This document shows, one piece after another, positions 1 through 14,631 of a DNA stretch of 64,000 nucleotides. The DNA is from Ptiloglossa arizonensis. Taxonomy: Eukaryota; Arthropoda; Insecta; Hymenoptera; Colletidae. Under the pieces are notes generated by a model that saw only the letters and a program-made list of their open reading frames with translations, was not told where the DNA came from and did not search any database. A program made the position numbers and the translations under genes. Position 1 is the first letter of the stretch. Each line of letters opens with the position of its first letter. The stretch is from positions 598,158 through 662,157 of the forward strand of contig NW_027478713.1 in the NCBI RefSeq assembly GCF_051014685.1. The letters are read 5' to 3'.

Positions 1-3000
1 GTTATACGTTATGCGTTATACGTTATACATTATACGTTATACGATATACGTTATACGTTATGCGTTATGCGTTCTTCGTTACACGTTATACGTTATTCGG
101 TATGCGTTATACGTTATACGTTATACGTTATACGTAATACGTTATACGTTATACGTTATACGTTATACGTTATACGTTATACGTTATACGTTATACGTTA
201 TACGTTATACGTTATACGTTATAAGTTATAAGTTATACGTTATACGTTATACGTTATACGTTATACGTTGTACGTTATACGTTATATGTTGTACGTTATA
301 CGATATACGTTATACGTTATTCGTTATACGTACTTCGTTACACGTTATACGTTATACGTTATACGTTATACGTTATACGTTATACGTCATAGGTTATACG
401 TTATACGTTATACGTTATACGTTATACGTCATACGTTTTACGTTATTCGTTATACGTTATACGTTATACGATATACGTTATGCGTTATACGTTTTACGTT
501 ATTCGTTATACGTTATACGTTATACGTTATACGTTATACGTTGTACGTTATACGTTATAAGTTGTACGTTATACGTTATACGTTGTACGTTATACGTTAT
601 AAGTTTTACGTTATACGATATACGTTATACGTTATTCTTTATACGTTCTTCGTTACACGTTATACGTTATACGTTATACGTCATACGTTTTACGTTATTC
701 GTTATAAGTTATACGTTATACGATATACGTTATACGTTATACGTTATAGGTTATACGTTATACGCTATACGTTATACGTTATACGTTATTCGTTATACGT
801 TATACGTTATACGTTATACGTTATACGTTATACGTTATACGTTATACGTTATACGTTATACGTTATACGTTATACGTCATAGGTTATACGTTATACGTTA
901 TACGTTATACGTTATGCGTTATACGTTTTACGTTATTCGTTATACGTTATACGTTATACGTTATACGTCATACGTTGTACGTTATACGTTATAAGTTGTA
1001 CGTTATACGTTATACGTTATACGCTAAACATTATACGTTATACGTTATACATTACATGTTATGCGTTATACGTTATACGTTATACGTTATACGTTATACG
1101 TTATACGTTATACGTTATACGTTATACGTTATACGTTATACGTTATACGTTATACGTTATACGTTATACGTTATACGTTATACGTTATACGTTATACGTT
1201 ATACGTTATACGTTATACGTTATACGTTATACGTTATACGTTATACGTTATACGTTATACGTTATACGTTATACGTTATACGTTATACGTTATACGTTAT
1301 ACGTTATACGTTATACGTTATACGTTATACGTTATACGTTATACGTTATACGTTATACGTTATACGTTATACGTTATACGTTATACGTTATTCGGTATGC
1401 GTTATACGTTATACGTTATACGTTATACGTTATACGTTATACGTCATAGGTTATACGTTATGCGGTATACGTTATACATTATGCGGTATACGTTATACAT
1501 TATACGTTATACGATATACGTTATACGTTATGCGTTATGCGTTCTTCGTTACACGTTATACGTTATTCGGTATGCGTTATACGTTATACGTTATACGTTA
1601 TACGTTATACGTTATACGTTATACGTTATACGTTATACGTTATACGTTATACGTTATACGTTATACGTTATACGTTATACGTTATACGTTATACGTTATA
1701 CGTTATACGTTATACGTTATACGTTATACGTTATACGTTATACGTTATATTTTATACGTTATACGTTATACGTTATACGTTATACGTTATACGTTATACG
1801 TTATACGTTATACGTTATACGTTATACGTTATACGTTACACGTTATACGTTATACGTTATACGTTATACGTCATAGGTTATACGTTATACGTTATACGTT
1901 ATGCGTTATACGTTATGCGTTATACGTTATACGTTATACGTTATGCGTTATACGTTGTACGATGTTCGTTATACGTTATACGTTATTAGTTATACGTTAT
2001 ACGTTATACGTTATACGTCATACGTTATACGTTATACGTTATGCGTTATACGTTATACATTATACGTTATACGTTATACGTTGTACGTTATACGTTATAA
2101 GTTGTACGTTATACGTTATACGTTATACGCTATACATTATACGTTATACGTTATACATTACATGTTATGCGTTATACGTTCTACGATATTCGTTATACGT
2201 TATACGTTATTAGTTATACGTTATACGTTATACGTTATACGTCATAGGTTATACGTTATACGTTATAAGTTGTACGTTATACGATATAAGTTATACGTTA
2301 TTCGTTATACGTACTTCGTTACACGTTATACGTTATACGTTATACGTTATACGTTATACGTTTTACGATATACGATATACGTTATACGTTATACGTTATA
2401 CGTTATACGTTGTACGTTATACGTTATAAGTTGTACGTTATACGATATACGTTATACGTTATTCTTTATACGTTCTTCGTTATACGTTATACGTTATACG
2501 TTATACGTTATACGTTGTACGTTATACGTTATACGTTATACATTATACGTTATACGTTATACGTTATACGTTATACGTTATACGTCATAGGTTATACGTT
2601 ATGCGGTATACGTTATACATTATGCGGTATACGTTATACATTATACGTTATACGATATACGTTATACGTTATGCGTTATGCGTTCTTCGTTACACGTTAT
2701 ACGTTATTCGGTGTGCGTTATACGTTATACGTTATACGTTATACGTTATACGTTATACGTTATACGTTATACGTTATACGTTATACGTTATACGTTATAC
2801 GTTATACGTTATACGTTATACGTTATACGTCATAGGTTATACGTTATGCGGTATACGTTATACATTATGCGGTATACGTTATACATTATACGTTATACGA
2901 TATACGTTATACGTTATGCGTTATGCTTTCTTCGTTACACGTTATACGTTATTCGGTGTGCGTTATACGTTATACGTTATACGTTATACGTTATACGTTA

Positions 3001-3963
3001 TACGTTATACGTTATACGTTATACGTTATACGTTATACGTTATACGTTATACGTTATACGTTATACGTTATACGTTATACGTTAAACGTTATACGTTATA
3101 CGTTATACGTTATATTTTATACGTTATACGTTATACGTTATACGTTATACGTTATACGTTATACGTTATACGTTATACGTTATACGTTATACGTTATATT
3201 TTATACGTTATACGTTATACGTTATACGTTATACGTTATACGTTACACGTTACACGTTATACCTCATAGGTTATACGTTATACGTTATACGTTACACGTT
3301 ATACGTTATACGTTATACGTTATACGTCATAGGTTATACGTTATACGTTATACGTTATGCGTTATACGTTATGCGTTATACGTTATACGTTATAAGTTAT
3401 GCGTTATACGTTGTACGATGTTCGTTATACGTTATACGTTATTAGTTATACGTTATACGTTATACGTTATACGTCATAGGTTATACGTTATACGTTATGC
3501 GTTATACGTTATACATTATACGTTATACGTTATACGTTGTACGTTATACGTTATAAGTTGTACGTTATACGTTATACGTTATACGCTATACATTATACGT
3601 TATACGTTATACATTACATGTTATGCGTTATACGTTCTACGATATTCGTTATACGTTATACGTTAATAGTTATACGTTATACGTTATACGTTATACGTCA
3701 TAGGTTATACGTTATACGTTATGCGTTATACGTTATACATTATACGTTATACGTTATACGTTGTACGTTATACGTTATAAGTTGTACGTTATACGATATA
3801 CGTTATACGTTATTCGTTATACGTACTTCGTTACACGTTATACGTTATACGTTATACGTTATACGTTATACGTTTTACGATATACGATATACGTTATACG
3901 TTATACGTTATACGTTATACGTTATACGTTATACGTTATACGTTATACGTTATACGTTATACG
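1..3963. repeat. Variant-rich satellite block, left edge of window
   Basis: The heptamer array here has many substituted units and short higher-order repeats. A cassette holding two A5G units, then A3C+A5T (ttcttcg), T4C, consensus, A5T and T1G+A5G recurs with its ttcttcg unit at 72, 1542, 2683 and 2928; the longer form of this cassette starts at 1458, 2599 and 2844, and the last two form a 245-bp (35-unit) tandem repeat. A segment of about 0.4 kb around 1955-2220 recurs 1,456 bp later at 3411-3676. A perfect run of 46 consensus units lies at 1066-1387. No gene is seen. Confidence 0.9.
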
Positions 3964-4054
3964 TTATACTTTATACGTTATAGGTGTTACGTTATACGTT
4001 ATACGTTATACGTTATTCGTAATACGTTATACGTGATACGTTATACTTTGTCCG
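3964..4054. repeat. 91-bp marker module H, copy 1
   Basis: Thirteen heptamers that begin with a G7T unit (ttatact), have a C6G unit followed by tgttacg (T2G+A3T), and end in the pair ttatact then ttgtccg (A3G+A5C). The tgttacg and ttgtccg variants are rare elsewhere, so the module is a good marker of shared descent. Four copies with identical 77-bp internal spacing start at 3964, 4783, 5294 and 6218. Confidence 0.85.
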
Positions 4055-4782
4055 TTATACGTTATACGTTATACGTTATACGTTATACGTTATACATTAT
4101 ACGTTATACGTTATACATTACATGTTATGCGTTATACGTTATACGTTATACGTTATACGTTATACGTTATACGTTATACGTTATACGTTATACGTTATAC
4201 GTTATACGTTATACGTTATACGTTGTACGTTATACGTTATACGCTATACGTTATACGTTATACGTTATACGTTATACGTTATACGTTATACGTTATACGT
4301 TGTACGTTATACGTTATATGTTGTACGTTATACGATATACGTTATACGTTGTACATTACATGTTATGCGGTATACGTTATACGTTATACGTTCTACGTTA
4401 TACGTTATACGTTATACGTTATACGTTATACGTTATACGTTATACGTTATACGTTATACGTTATACGTTATACGTTATACGTTATACGTTATACGTTATA
4501 CGTTATACGTTATACGTTATACGTTGTACGTTATACATTATAAGTTGTACGTTATACGATATACGTTATACGTTATTCTTTATACGTTCTTCGTTACACA
4601 TTATACGTTATACGTTATACGTTATACGTTTTACGTCATTCGTTATACGTTATACGTTATACGTTATACGTTATGCGTTATACGTTATACGTTATACGTT
4701 ATACGTTTTACGATATACGATATACGTTATACGTTATACGTTATACGTTATACGTTATACGTTATACGTTATACGTTATACG
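4055..4782. repeat. Satellite between module H copies 1 and 2
   Basis: Mostly consensus heptamers with a G7A plus T4C+C6T pair (ttataca then ttacatg) near 4109-4122 and another near 4346. One module-B cassette (A3G, C6A, A3G, T1A, A5T+G7T, then ttcttcg) runs from about 4523. Nothing other than array is present. Confidence 0.85.
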
Positions 4783-4873
4783 TTATACTTTATACGTTAT
4801 AGGTGTTACGTTATACGTTATACGTTATACGTTATTCGTAATACGTTATACGTGATACGTTATACTTTGTCCG
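4783..4873. repeat. 91-bp marker module H, copy 2
   Basis: Same order of variant heptamers as the copy at 3964, 819 bp (117 units) downstream. It is followed 1,435 bp later by the copy at 6218, and the flanks (for example the A5G unit near 4673 and 6108) keep the same 1,435-bp offset, which shows a larger duplicated segment. Confidence 0.85.
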
Positions 4874-5293
4874 TTATACGTTATACGTTATACGTTATAC
4901 ATTATACGTTATACGTTATACATTACATGTTATGCGTTATACGTTATACGTTATACGTTATACGTTATACGTTATACGTTATACGTTATACGTTATACGT
5001 TATACGTTATACGTTGTACGTTATACGTTATACGTTATACGTTATACGTTATACGTTATACGTTATACGTTATACGTTATACGTTGTACGTTATACGTTA
5101 TAAGTTGTACGATATACGATATACGTTATACGTTGTACATTACATGTTATGCGGTATACGTTATACGTTGTACGTTCTACGTTATACGTTATACGTTATA
5201 CGTTATACGTTATACGTTATACGTTATACGTTATACGTTATACGTTATACGTTATACGTTATACGTTATACGTTATACGTTATACGTTATACG
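4874..5293. repeat. Satellite between module H copies 2 and 3
   Basis: Consensus-rich array with the G7A plus T4C+C6T pair near 4916 and an A3G / C6A / A3G cluster near 5084-5110. The left part recurs 1,435 bp downstream. No other feature is visible. Confidence 0.85.
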
Positions 5294-5384
5294 TTATACT
5301 TTATACGTTATAGGTGTTACGTTATACGTTATACGTTATACGTTATTCGTAATACGTTATACGTGATACGTTATACTTTGTCCG
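5294..5384. repeat. 91-bp marker module H, copy 3
   Basis: Same variant order and spacing as the copies at 3964 and 4783; it lies 511 bp (73 units) after copy 2 and 924 bp (132 units) before copy 4. All three inter-copy distances are exact multiples of 7. Confidence 0.85.
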
Positions 5385-6217
5385 TTATACGTTATACGTT
5401 ATACGTTATACATTATACGTTATACGTTATACGTTATACGTTATACGTTATACGTTATACGTTATACGTTATACGTTGTACGTTATACGTTATAAGTTGT
5501 ACGTTATACGTTGTACGTTATACATTATAAGTTGTACGTTATACGATATACGTTATACGTTATTCTTTATACGTTCTTCGTTACACATTATACGTTATAC
5601 GTTATACGTTATACGTTATACGTTATACGTTATACGTTATACGTTATACGTTATACGTTATACGTTGTACGTTATACGTTATACGCTATACGTTATACGT
5701 TATACGTTATACGTTATACGTTATACGTTATACGTTGTACGTTATACGTTATAAGTTGTACGTTATACGATATACGTTATACGTTGTACATTACATGTTA
5801 TGCGGTATACGTTATACGTTATACGTTCTACGTTATACGTTATACGTTATACGTTATACGTTATACGTTATACGTTATACGTTATACGTTATACGTTATA
5901 CGTTATACGTTATACGTTATACGTTATACGTTATACGTTATACGTTATACGTTATACGTTGTACGTTATACATTATAAGTTGTACGTTATACGATATACG
6001 TTATACGTTATTCTTTATACGTTCTTCGTTACACATTATACGTTATACGTTATACGTTATACGTTTTACGTCATTCGTTATACGTTATACGTTATACGTT
6101 ATACGTTATGCGTTATACGTTATACGTTATACGTTATACGTTTTACGATATACGATATACGTTATACGTTATACGTTATACGTTATACGTTATACGTTAT
6201 ACGTTATACGTTATACG
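5385..6217. repeat. Satellite between module H copies 3 and 4
   Basis: Array with two module-B cassettes, near 5511 and 5960, separated by consensus runs. The right part matches the segment upstream of copy 2 at 1,435-bp offset. No gene or foreign insertion. Confidence 0.85.
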
Positions 6218-6308
6218 TTATACTTTATACGTTATAGGTGTTACGTTATACGTTATACGTTATACGTTATTCGTAATACGTTATACGTGATACGTTATAC
6301 TTTGTCCG
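6218..6308. repeat. 91-bp marker module H, copy 4
   Basis: Last of the four copies. It preserves the rare tgttacg and ttgtccg units. After this point ttgtccg is not seen; later related sites carry ttgtacg instead (7.3, 8.6, 12.3, 13.7, 15.0, 15.5 and 20.3 kb), which suggests a related but separate lineage. Confidence 0.85.
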
Positions 6309-7239
6309 TTATACGTTATACGTTATACGTTATACATTATACGTTATACGTTATACATTACATGTTATGCGTTATACGTTATACGTTATACGTTATACGT
6401 TATACGTTATACGTTATACGTTATACGTTATACGTTATACGTTATACGTTATACGTTGTACGTTATACGTTATACGTTATACGTTATACGTTATACGTTA
6501 TACGTTATGCGTTATACGTTATACGTTATACGTTATACGTTTTACGTCATTCGTTATACGTTATACGTTATACGTTATACGTTATACGTTATACGTTATA
6601 CGTTATACGTTATACGTTGTACGTTATACGTTATACGTTATACGTTATACGTTGTACGTTATACGTTATAAGTTGTACGTTATACGATATACGTTATACG
6701 TTATTCTTTATACGTTCTTCGTTACACATTATACGTTATACGTTATACGTTATACGTTTTACGTCATTCGTTATACGTTATACGTTATACGTTATACGTT
6801 ATACGTTATACGTTATACGTTATACGTTATACGTTATACGTTATACGTTATACGTTATACGTTATACGTTATACGTTATACGTTGTACGTTATACGTTAT
6901 AAGTTGTACGTTATACGATATACGTTATACGTTATTCTTTATACGTTCTTCGTTACACATTATACGTTATACGTTATACGTTATACGTTTTACGTCATTC
7001 GTTATACGTTATACGTTATACGTTATACGTTATACGTTATACGTTATACGTTATACGTTATACGTTATACGTTGTACGTTATACGTTATACGTTATACGT
7101 TATACGTTATACGTTATACGTTATACGTTATACGTTATACGTTATACGTTATACGTTATACGTTATACATTATACGTTATACGTTATACGTTATACGTTA
7201 TACGTTATACGTTATACGTCATAGGTTATACGTTATACG
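6309..7239. repeat. Satellite with a 231-bp module-B doublet
   Basis: Two module-B cassettes start at 6652 and 6883, 231 bp (33 units) apart. The same 231-bp doublet recurs at 10222/10453 and 11678/11909. In these copies ttcttcg is followed by T4C+G7A (ttacaca) instead of plain T4C. The segment is the left part of the duplication of about 5.03 kb described at 6.4-14.6 kb. Confidence 0.85.
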
Positions 7240-8576
7240 TTATGCGGTATACGTTATACATTATACGTTATACGATATACGTTATACGTGATACGTTATA
7301 CTTTGTACGTTATACGTTATACGTTATACGTTATACATTATACGTTATACGTTATACATTACATGTTATGCGTTATACGTTATACGTTATACGTTATACG
7401 TTATACGTTATACGTTATACGTTATACGTTATACGTTATACGTTATACGTTATACGTTATACGTTATACGTTATACGTTATACGTTATACGTTACACGTT
7501 ATACGTTAGGCGTTATACGTTATACGTTATACGTTATACGTTATAGGTTATACGTTATACGCTATACGTTATACGTTATACGTTATACGTTATACGTTAT
7601 ACGTTATACGTTATACGTTATACGTTATACCTTATACGTTATACGTTATACGTGATACGTTATACGTTATACGTTACACGTTATACGTCATAGGTTATAC
7701 GTTATAGGTTATACGTTATACGTTATACGTTATACGTGATACGTTATACGTTATACGTTATAGGTTATACGTTATACGCTATACGTTATACGTTATACGT
7801 TATTCGTTATACGTTATACGTTATACGTTATACTTTATACGTTATACGTTATACGTTATACGTTATACGTGATACGTTATACGTTATACGTTACACGTTA
7901 TACGTCATAGTTTATACGTTATAGGTTATACGTTATACGTTATACGTTATACGTTATACGTTATACGTCACAGGTTATAGGTTATACGTTATACGTTATA
8001 CGTTATGCGTTATACGTTTTACGTTATTCGTTATACGTTATACGTTATACGTTATACGTTATACGTTGTACGTTATACGTTATTAGTTGTACGTTATACG
8101 TTATACGTTATACGCTAAACATTATACGTTATACGTTATACATCACATGTTATGCGTTATACGTTATACGTTATACGTTATACGTTATACGTTATACGTT
8201 ATACGTTATACGTTATACGTTATACGTTATACGTTATACGTTATACGTTATACGTTATACGTTATACGTTATACGTTATACGTTATACGTTATACGTTAT
8301 ACGTTATACGTTATACGTTATACGTTATACGTTATACGTTATACGTTATACGTTATACGTTATACGTTATACGTTATACGTTATACGTTACACGTTATAC
8401 GTTATACGTTATACGTTGTACGTTATACGTTATACGTTATACGTTATACGTTATACGTTATACGTTATACGTTATACGTTATACGTTATACGTTATACGT
8501 TATACATTATACGTTATACGTTATACGTTATACGTTATACGTTATACGTTATACGTCATAGGTTATACGTTATACG
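7240..8576. repeat. Higher-order unit A, copy 1 (1,337 bp)
   Basis: 191 heptamers starting at an A5G unit followed by T1G (gtatacg). Shared internal markers are a T2G unit (tgatacg) with ttatact then ttgtacg about 55 bp in, a G7A plus T4C+C6T pair, several C6G units, a T2C+C6G unit changed to tcatagt (near 7905), tcacagg near 7977, and a T4A-type unit (ctaaacg region) near 8113. The whole order recurs in the next unit, 7 bp shorter in spacing. Confidence 0.88.
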
Positions 8577-9703
8577 TTATGCGGTATACGTTATACATTA
8601 TACGTTATACGATATACGTTATACGTGATACGTTATACTTTGTACGTTATACGTTATACGTTATACGTTATACATTATACGTTATACGTTATACATTACA
8701 TGTTATGCGTTATACGTTATACGTTATACGTTATACGTTATACGTTATACGTTATACGTTATACGTTATACGTTATACGTTATACGTTATACGTTATACG
8801 TTATACGTTATACGTTATACGTTACACGTTATACGTTAGGCGTTATACGTTATACGTTATACGTTATACGTTATAGGTTATACGTTATACGCTATACGTT
8901 ATACGTTATACGTTATTCGTTATACGTTATACGTTATACGTTATACGTTATACGTTATACCTTATACGTTATACGTTATACGTGATACGTTATACGTTAT
9001 ACGTTACACGTTATACGTCATAGGTTATACGTTATAGGTTATACGTTATACGTTATACGTTATACGTGATACGTTATACGTTATACGTTATAGGTTATAC
9101 GTTATACGCTATACGTTATACGTTATACGTTATTCGTTATACGTTATACGTTATACGTTATACTTTATACGTTATACGTTATACGTTATACGTTATACGT
9201 GATACGTTATACGTTATACGTTACACGTTATACGTCATAGTTTATACGTTATAGGTTATACGTTATACGTTATACGTTATACGTTATACGTTATACGTCA
9301 CAGGTTATAGGTTATACGTTATACGTTATACGTTATGCGTTATACGTTTTACGTTATTCGTTATACGTTATACGTTATACGTTATACGTTATACGTTGTA
9401 CGTTATACGTTATTAGTTGTACGTTATACGTTATACGTTATACGCTAAACATTATACGTTATACGTTATACATCACATGTTATGCGTTATACGTTATACG
9501 TTATACGTTATACGTTATACGTTATACGTTATACGTTATACGTTATACGTTATACGTTATACGTTATACGTTATACGTTATACGTTATACGTTATACGTT
9601 ATACGTTATACGTTATACGTTATACGTTATACGTTATACGTTATACGTTATACGTTATACGTTATACGTTATACGTTATACGTTATACGTTATACGTTAT
9701 ACG
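8577..9703. repeat. Higher-order unit A, copy 2 (truncated on the right)
   Basis: Repeats the variant order of copy 1 at 1,330-1,337 bp offset (markers 7736 to 9066 and 8087 to 9417 are both 1,330 bp = 190 units apart). It stops matching at about 9.70 kb, where the 1,435-bp unit P begins. Confidence 0.88.
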
Positions 9704-11138
9704 TTGTACGTTATGCGTTATAAGTTGTACGCTATACGATATACGTTATACGTTATACATTACATGTTATGCGTTATGCGTTACACGTTATACGTTATAC
9801 GTTATTCGTTATACGTTATACGTTATACGTTATACGTTATACGTTATACGTTATACGTTATACGTTATACGTTATTCGTTATACGTTATACGTTATACGT
9901 TATACGTTATACGTTATACGTTATACGTTATACGTTATACGTTATACGTTATACGTTATACGTTATACGTTATACGTTATACGTTATACGTTATACGTTA
10001 TACGTTATACGTTATACGTTATACGTTATACGTTATACGTTATACGTTGTACGTTATACGTTATACGTTATACGTTATACGTTATACGTTATACGTTATG
10101 CGTTATACGTTATACGTTATACGTTATACGTTTTACGTCATTCGTTATACGTTATACGTTATACGTTATACGTTATACGTTATACGTTATACGTTATACG
10201 TTATACGTTGTACGTTATACGTTGTACGTTATACGTTATAAGTTGTACGTTATACGATATACGTTATACGTTATTCTTTATACGTTCTTCGTTACACATT
10301 ATACGTTATACGTTATACGTTATACGTTTTACGTCATTCGTTATACGTTATACGTTATACGTTATACGTTATACGTTATACGTTATACGTTATACGTTAT
10401 ACGTTATACGTTATACGTTATACGTTATACGTTATACGTTATACGTTATACGTTGTACGTTATACGTTATAAGTTGTACGTTATACGATATACGTTATAC
10501 GTTATTCTTTATACGTTCTTCGTTACACATTATACGTTATACGTTATACGTTATACGTTTTACGTCATTCGTTATACGTTATACGTTATACGTTATACGT
10601 TATACGTTATACGTTATACGTTATACGTTATACGTTATACGTTATACGTTGTACGTTATACGTTATACGTTATACGTTATACGTTATACGTTATACGTTA
10701 TACGTTATACGTTATACGTTATACGTTATACGTTATACGTTATACATTATACGTTATACGTTATACGTTATACGTTATACGTTATACGTTATACGTCATA
10801 GGTTATACGTTATACGTTATACGTTATACGTTATTCGTTATACGTTATACGTTATACGTTATACGTTATACGTTATACGTTATACGTTATACGTTATACG
10901 TTATACGTTATACGTTATACGTTATACGTTATACGTTATACGTTATACGTTATACGTTATACGTTATACGTTATACGTTATACGTTATACGTTATACGTT
11001 ATACGTTATACGTTATACGTTATACGTTATACGTTATACGTTATACGTTATACGTTATACGTTATACGTTATACGTTATACGTTATACGTTATACGTTAT
11101 ACGTTATACGTTATACGTTATACGTTGTACGTTATACG
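9704..11138. repeat. Higher-order unit P, copy 1 (1,435 bp)
   Basis: 205 heptamers starting at an A3G unit, followed by A5G, C6A, A3G and ctatacg. It contains the 231-bp module-B doublet at 10222/10453 and ends with a perfect run of 41 consensus units at 10838-11124. The same start sequence occurs again at 11139. Confidence 0.87.
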
Positions 11139-12272
11139 TTGTACGTTATGCGTTATAAGTTGTACGCTATACGATATACGTTATACGTTATACATTACAT
11201 GTTATGCGTTATGCGTTACACGTTATACGTTATACGTTATACGTTATACGTTATACGTTATACGTTATACGTTATACGTTATACGTTATACGTTATACGT
11301 TATACGTTATTCGTTATACGTTATACGTTATACGTTATACGTTATACGTTATACGTTATACGTTATACGTTATACGTTATACGTTATACGTTATACGTTA
11401 TACGTTATACGTTATACGTTATACGTTATACGTTATACGTTATACGTTATACGTTATACGTTATACGTTATACGTTATACGTTGTACGTTATACGTTATA
11501 CGTTATACGTTATACGTTATACGTTATACGTTATGCGTTATACGTTATACGTTATACGTTATACGTTTTACGTCATTCGTTATACGTTATACGTTATACG
11601 TTATACGTTATACGTTATACGTTATACGTTATACGTTATACGTTGTACGTTATACGTTATACGTTATACGTTATACGTTGTACGTTATACGTTATAAGTT
11701 GTACGTTATACGATATACGTTATACGTTATTCTTTATACGTTCTTCGTTACACATTATACGTTATACGTTATACGTTATACGTTTTACGTCATTCGTTAT
11801 ACGTTATACGTTATACGTTATACGTTATACGTTATACGTTATACGTTATACGTTATACGTTATACGTTATACGTTATACGTTATACGTTATACGTTATAC
11901 GTTATACGTTGTACGTTATACGTTATAAGTTGTACGTTATACGATATACGTTATACGTTATTCTTTATACGTTCTTCGTTACACATTATACGTTATACGT
12001 TATACGTTATACGTTTTACGTCATTCGTTATACGTTATACGTTATACGTTATACGTTATACGTTATACGTTATACGTTATACGTTATACGTTATACGTTA
12101 TACGTTGTACGTTATACGTTATACGTTATACGTTATACGTTATACGTTATACGTTATACGTTATACGTTATACGTTATACGTTATACGTTATACGTTATA
12201 CATTATACGTTATACGTTATACGTTATACGTTATACGTTATACGTTATACGTCATAGGTTATACGTTATACG
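11139..12272. repeat. Higher-order unit P, copy 2 (shortened)
   Basis: Same variant order as the copy at 9704. The offset is 1,435 bp at the start and 1,456 bp at the module-B doublet, so three heptamers were gained or lost between. It is cut short by the start of a further unit A at 12273, reproducing the junction seen at 7240. Confidence 0.87.
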
Positions 12273-13602
12273 TTATGCGGTATACGTTATACATTATACG
12301 TTATACGATATACGTTATACGTGATACGTTATACTTTGTACGTTATACGTTATACGTTATACGTTATACATTATACGTTATACGTTATACATTACATGTT
12401 ATGCGTTATACGTTATACGTTATACGTTATACGTTATACGTTATACGTTATACGTTATACGTTATACGTTATACGTTATACGTTATACGTTATACGTTAT
12501 ACGTTATACGTTATACGTTATACGTTACACGTTATACGTTAGGCGTTATACGTTATACGTTATACGTTATACGTTATAGGTTATACGTTATACGCTATAC
12601 GTTATACGTTATACGTTATACGTTATACGTTATACGTTATACGTTATACGTTATACGTTATACCTTATACGTTATACGTTATACGTGATACGTTATACGT
12701 TATACGTTACACGTTATACGTCATAGGTTATACGTTATAGGTTATACGTTATACGTTATACGTTATACGTGATACGTTATACGTTATACGTTATAGGTTA
12801 TACGTTATACGCTATACGTTATACGTTATACGTTATTCGTTATACGTTATACGTTATACGTTATACTTTATACGTTATACGTTATACGTTATACGTTATA
12901 CGTGATACGTTATACGTTATACGTTACACGTTATACGTCATAGTTTATACGTTATAGGTTATACGTTATACGTTATACGTTATACGTTATACGTTATACG
13001 TCACAGGTTATAGGTTATACGTTATACGTTATACGTTATGCGTTATACGTTTTACGTTATTCGTTATACGTTATACGTTATACGTTATACGTTATACGTT
13101 GTACGTTATACGTTATTAGTTGTACGTTATACGTTATACGTTATACGCTAAACATTATACGTTATACGTTATACATCACATGTTATGCGTTATACGTTAT
13201 ACGTTATACGTTATACGTTATACGTTATACGTTATACGTTATACGTTATACGTTATACGTTATACGTTATACGTTATACGTTATACGTTATACGTTATAC
13301 GTTATACGTTATACGTTATACGTTATACGTTATACGTTATACGTTATACGTTATACGTTATACGTTATACGTTATACGTTATACGTTATACGTTATACGT
13401 TATACGTTATACGTTATACGTTATACGTTACACGTTATACGTTATACGTTATACGTTGTACGTTATACGTTATACGTTATACGTTATACGTTATACGTTA
13501 TACGTTATACGTTATACGTTATACGTTATACATTATACGTTATACGTTATACGTTATACGTTATACGTTATACGTTATACGTCATAGGTTATACGTTATA
13601 CG
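12273..13602. repeat. Higher-order unit A, copy 3 (1,330 bp)
   Basis: Starts at the same A5G plus T1G pair as copy 1, exactly 5,033 bp (719 units) downstream of 7240. Internal markers at 12321 and 12769 are also 5,033 bp from 7288 and 7736, so the two copies are almost free of length change over this span. Confidence 0.88.
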
Positions 13603-14631
13603 TTATGCGGTATACGTTATACATTATACGTTATACGATATACGTTATACGTGATACGTTATACTTTGTACGTTATACGTTATACGTTATACGTTATACA
13701 TTATACGTTATACGTTATACATTACATGTTATGCGTTATACGTTATACGTTATACGTTATACGTTATACGTTATACGTTATACGTTATACGTTATACGTT
13801 ATACGTTATACGTTATACGTTATACGTTATACGTTATACGTTATACGTTATACGTTACACGTTATACGTTAGGCGTTATACGTTATACGTTATACGTTAT
13901 ACGTTATAGGTTATACGTTATACGCTATACGTTATACGTTATACGTTATTCGTTATACGTTATACGTTATACGTTATACGTTATACGTTATACCTTATAC
14001 GTTATACGTTATACGTGATACGTTATACGTTATACGTTACACGTTATACGTCATAGGTTATACGTTATAGGTTATACGTTATACGTTATACGTTATACGT
14101 GATACGTTATACGTTATACGTTATAGGTTATACGTTATACGCTATACGTTATACGTTATACGTTATTCGTTATACGTTATACGTTATACGTTATACTTTA
14201 TACGTTATACGTTATACGTTATACGTTATACGTGATACGTTATACGTTATACGTTACACGTTATACGTCATAGTTTATACGTTATAGGTTATACGTTATA
14301 CGTTATACGTTATACGTTATACGTTATACGTCACAGGTTATAGGTTATACGTTATACGTTATACGTTATGCGTTATACGTTTTACGTTATTCGTTATACG
14401 TTATACGTTATACGTTATACGTTATACGTTGTACGTTATACGTTATTAGTTGTACGTTATACGTTATACGTTATACGCTAAACATTATACGTTATACGTT
14501 ATACATCACATGTTATGCGTTATACGTTATACGTTATACGTTATACGTTATACGTTATACGTTATACGTTATACGTTATACGTTATACGTTATACGTTAT
14601 ACGTTATACGTTATACGTTATACGTTATACG
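13603..14631. repeat. Higher-order unit A, copy 4 (truncated)
   Basis: Follows copy 3 at 1,330-bp offset (12769 to 14099, 13120 to 14450). The match ends near 14.63 kb where a module-B cassette begins, so this is also the right limit of the duplicated segment of about 5 kb. Confidence 0.88.
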
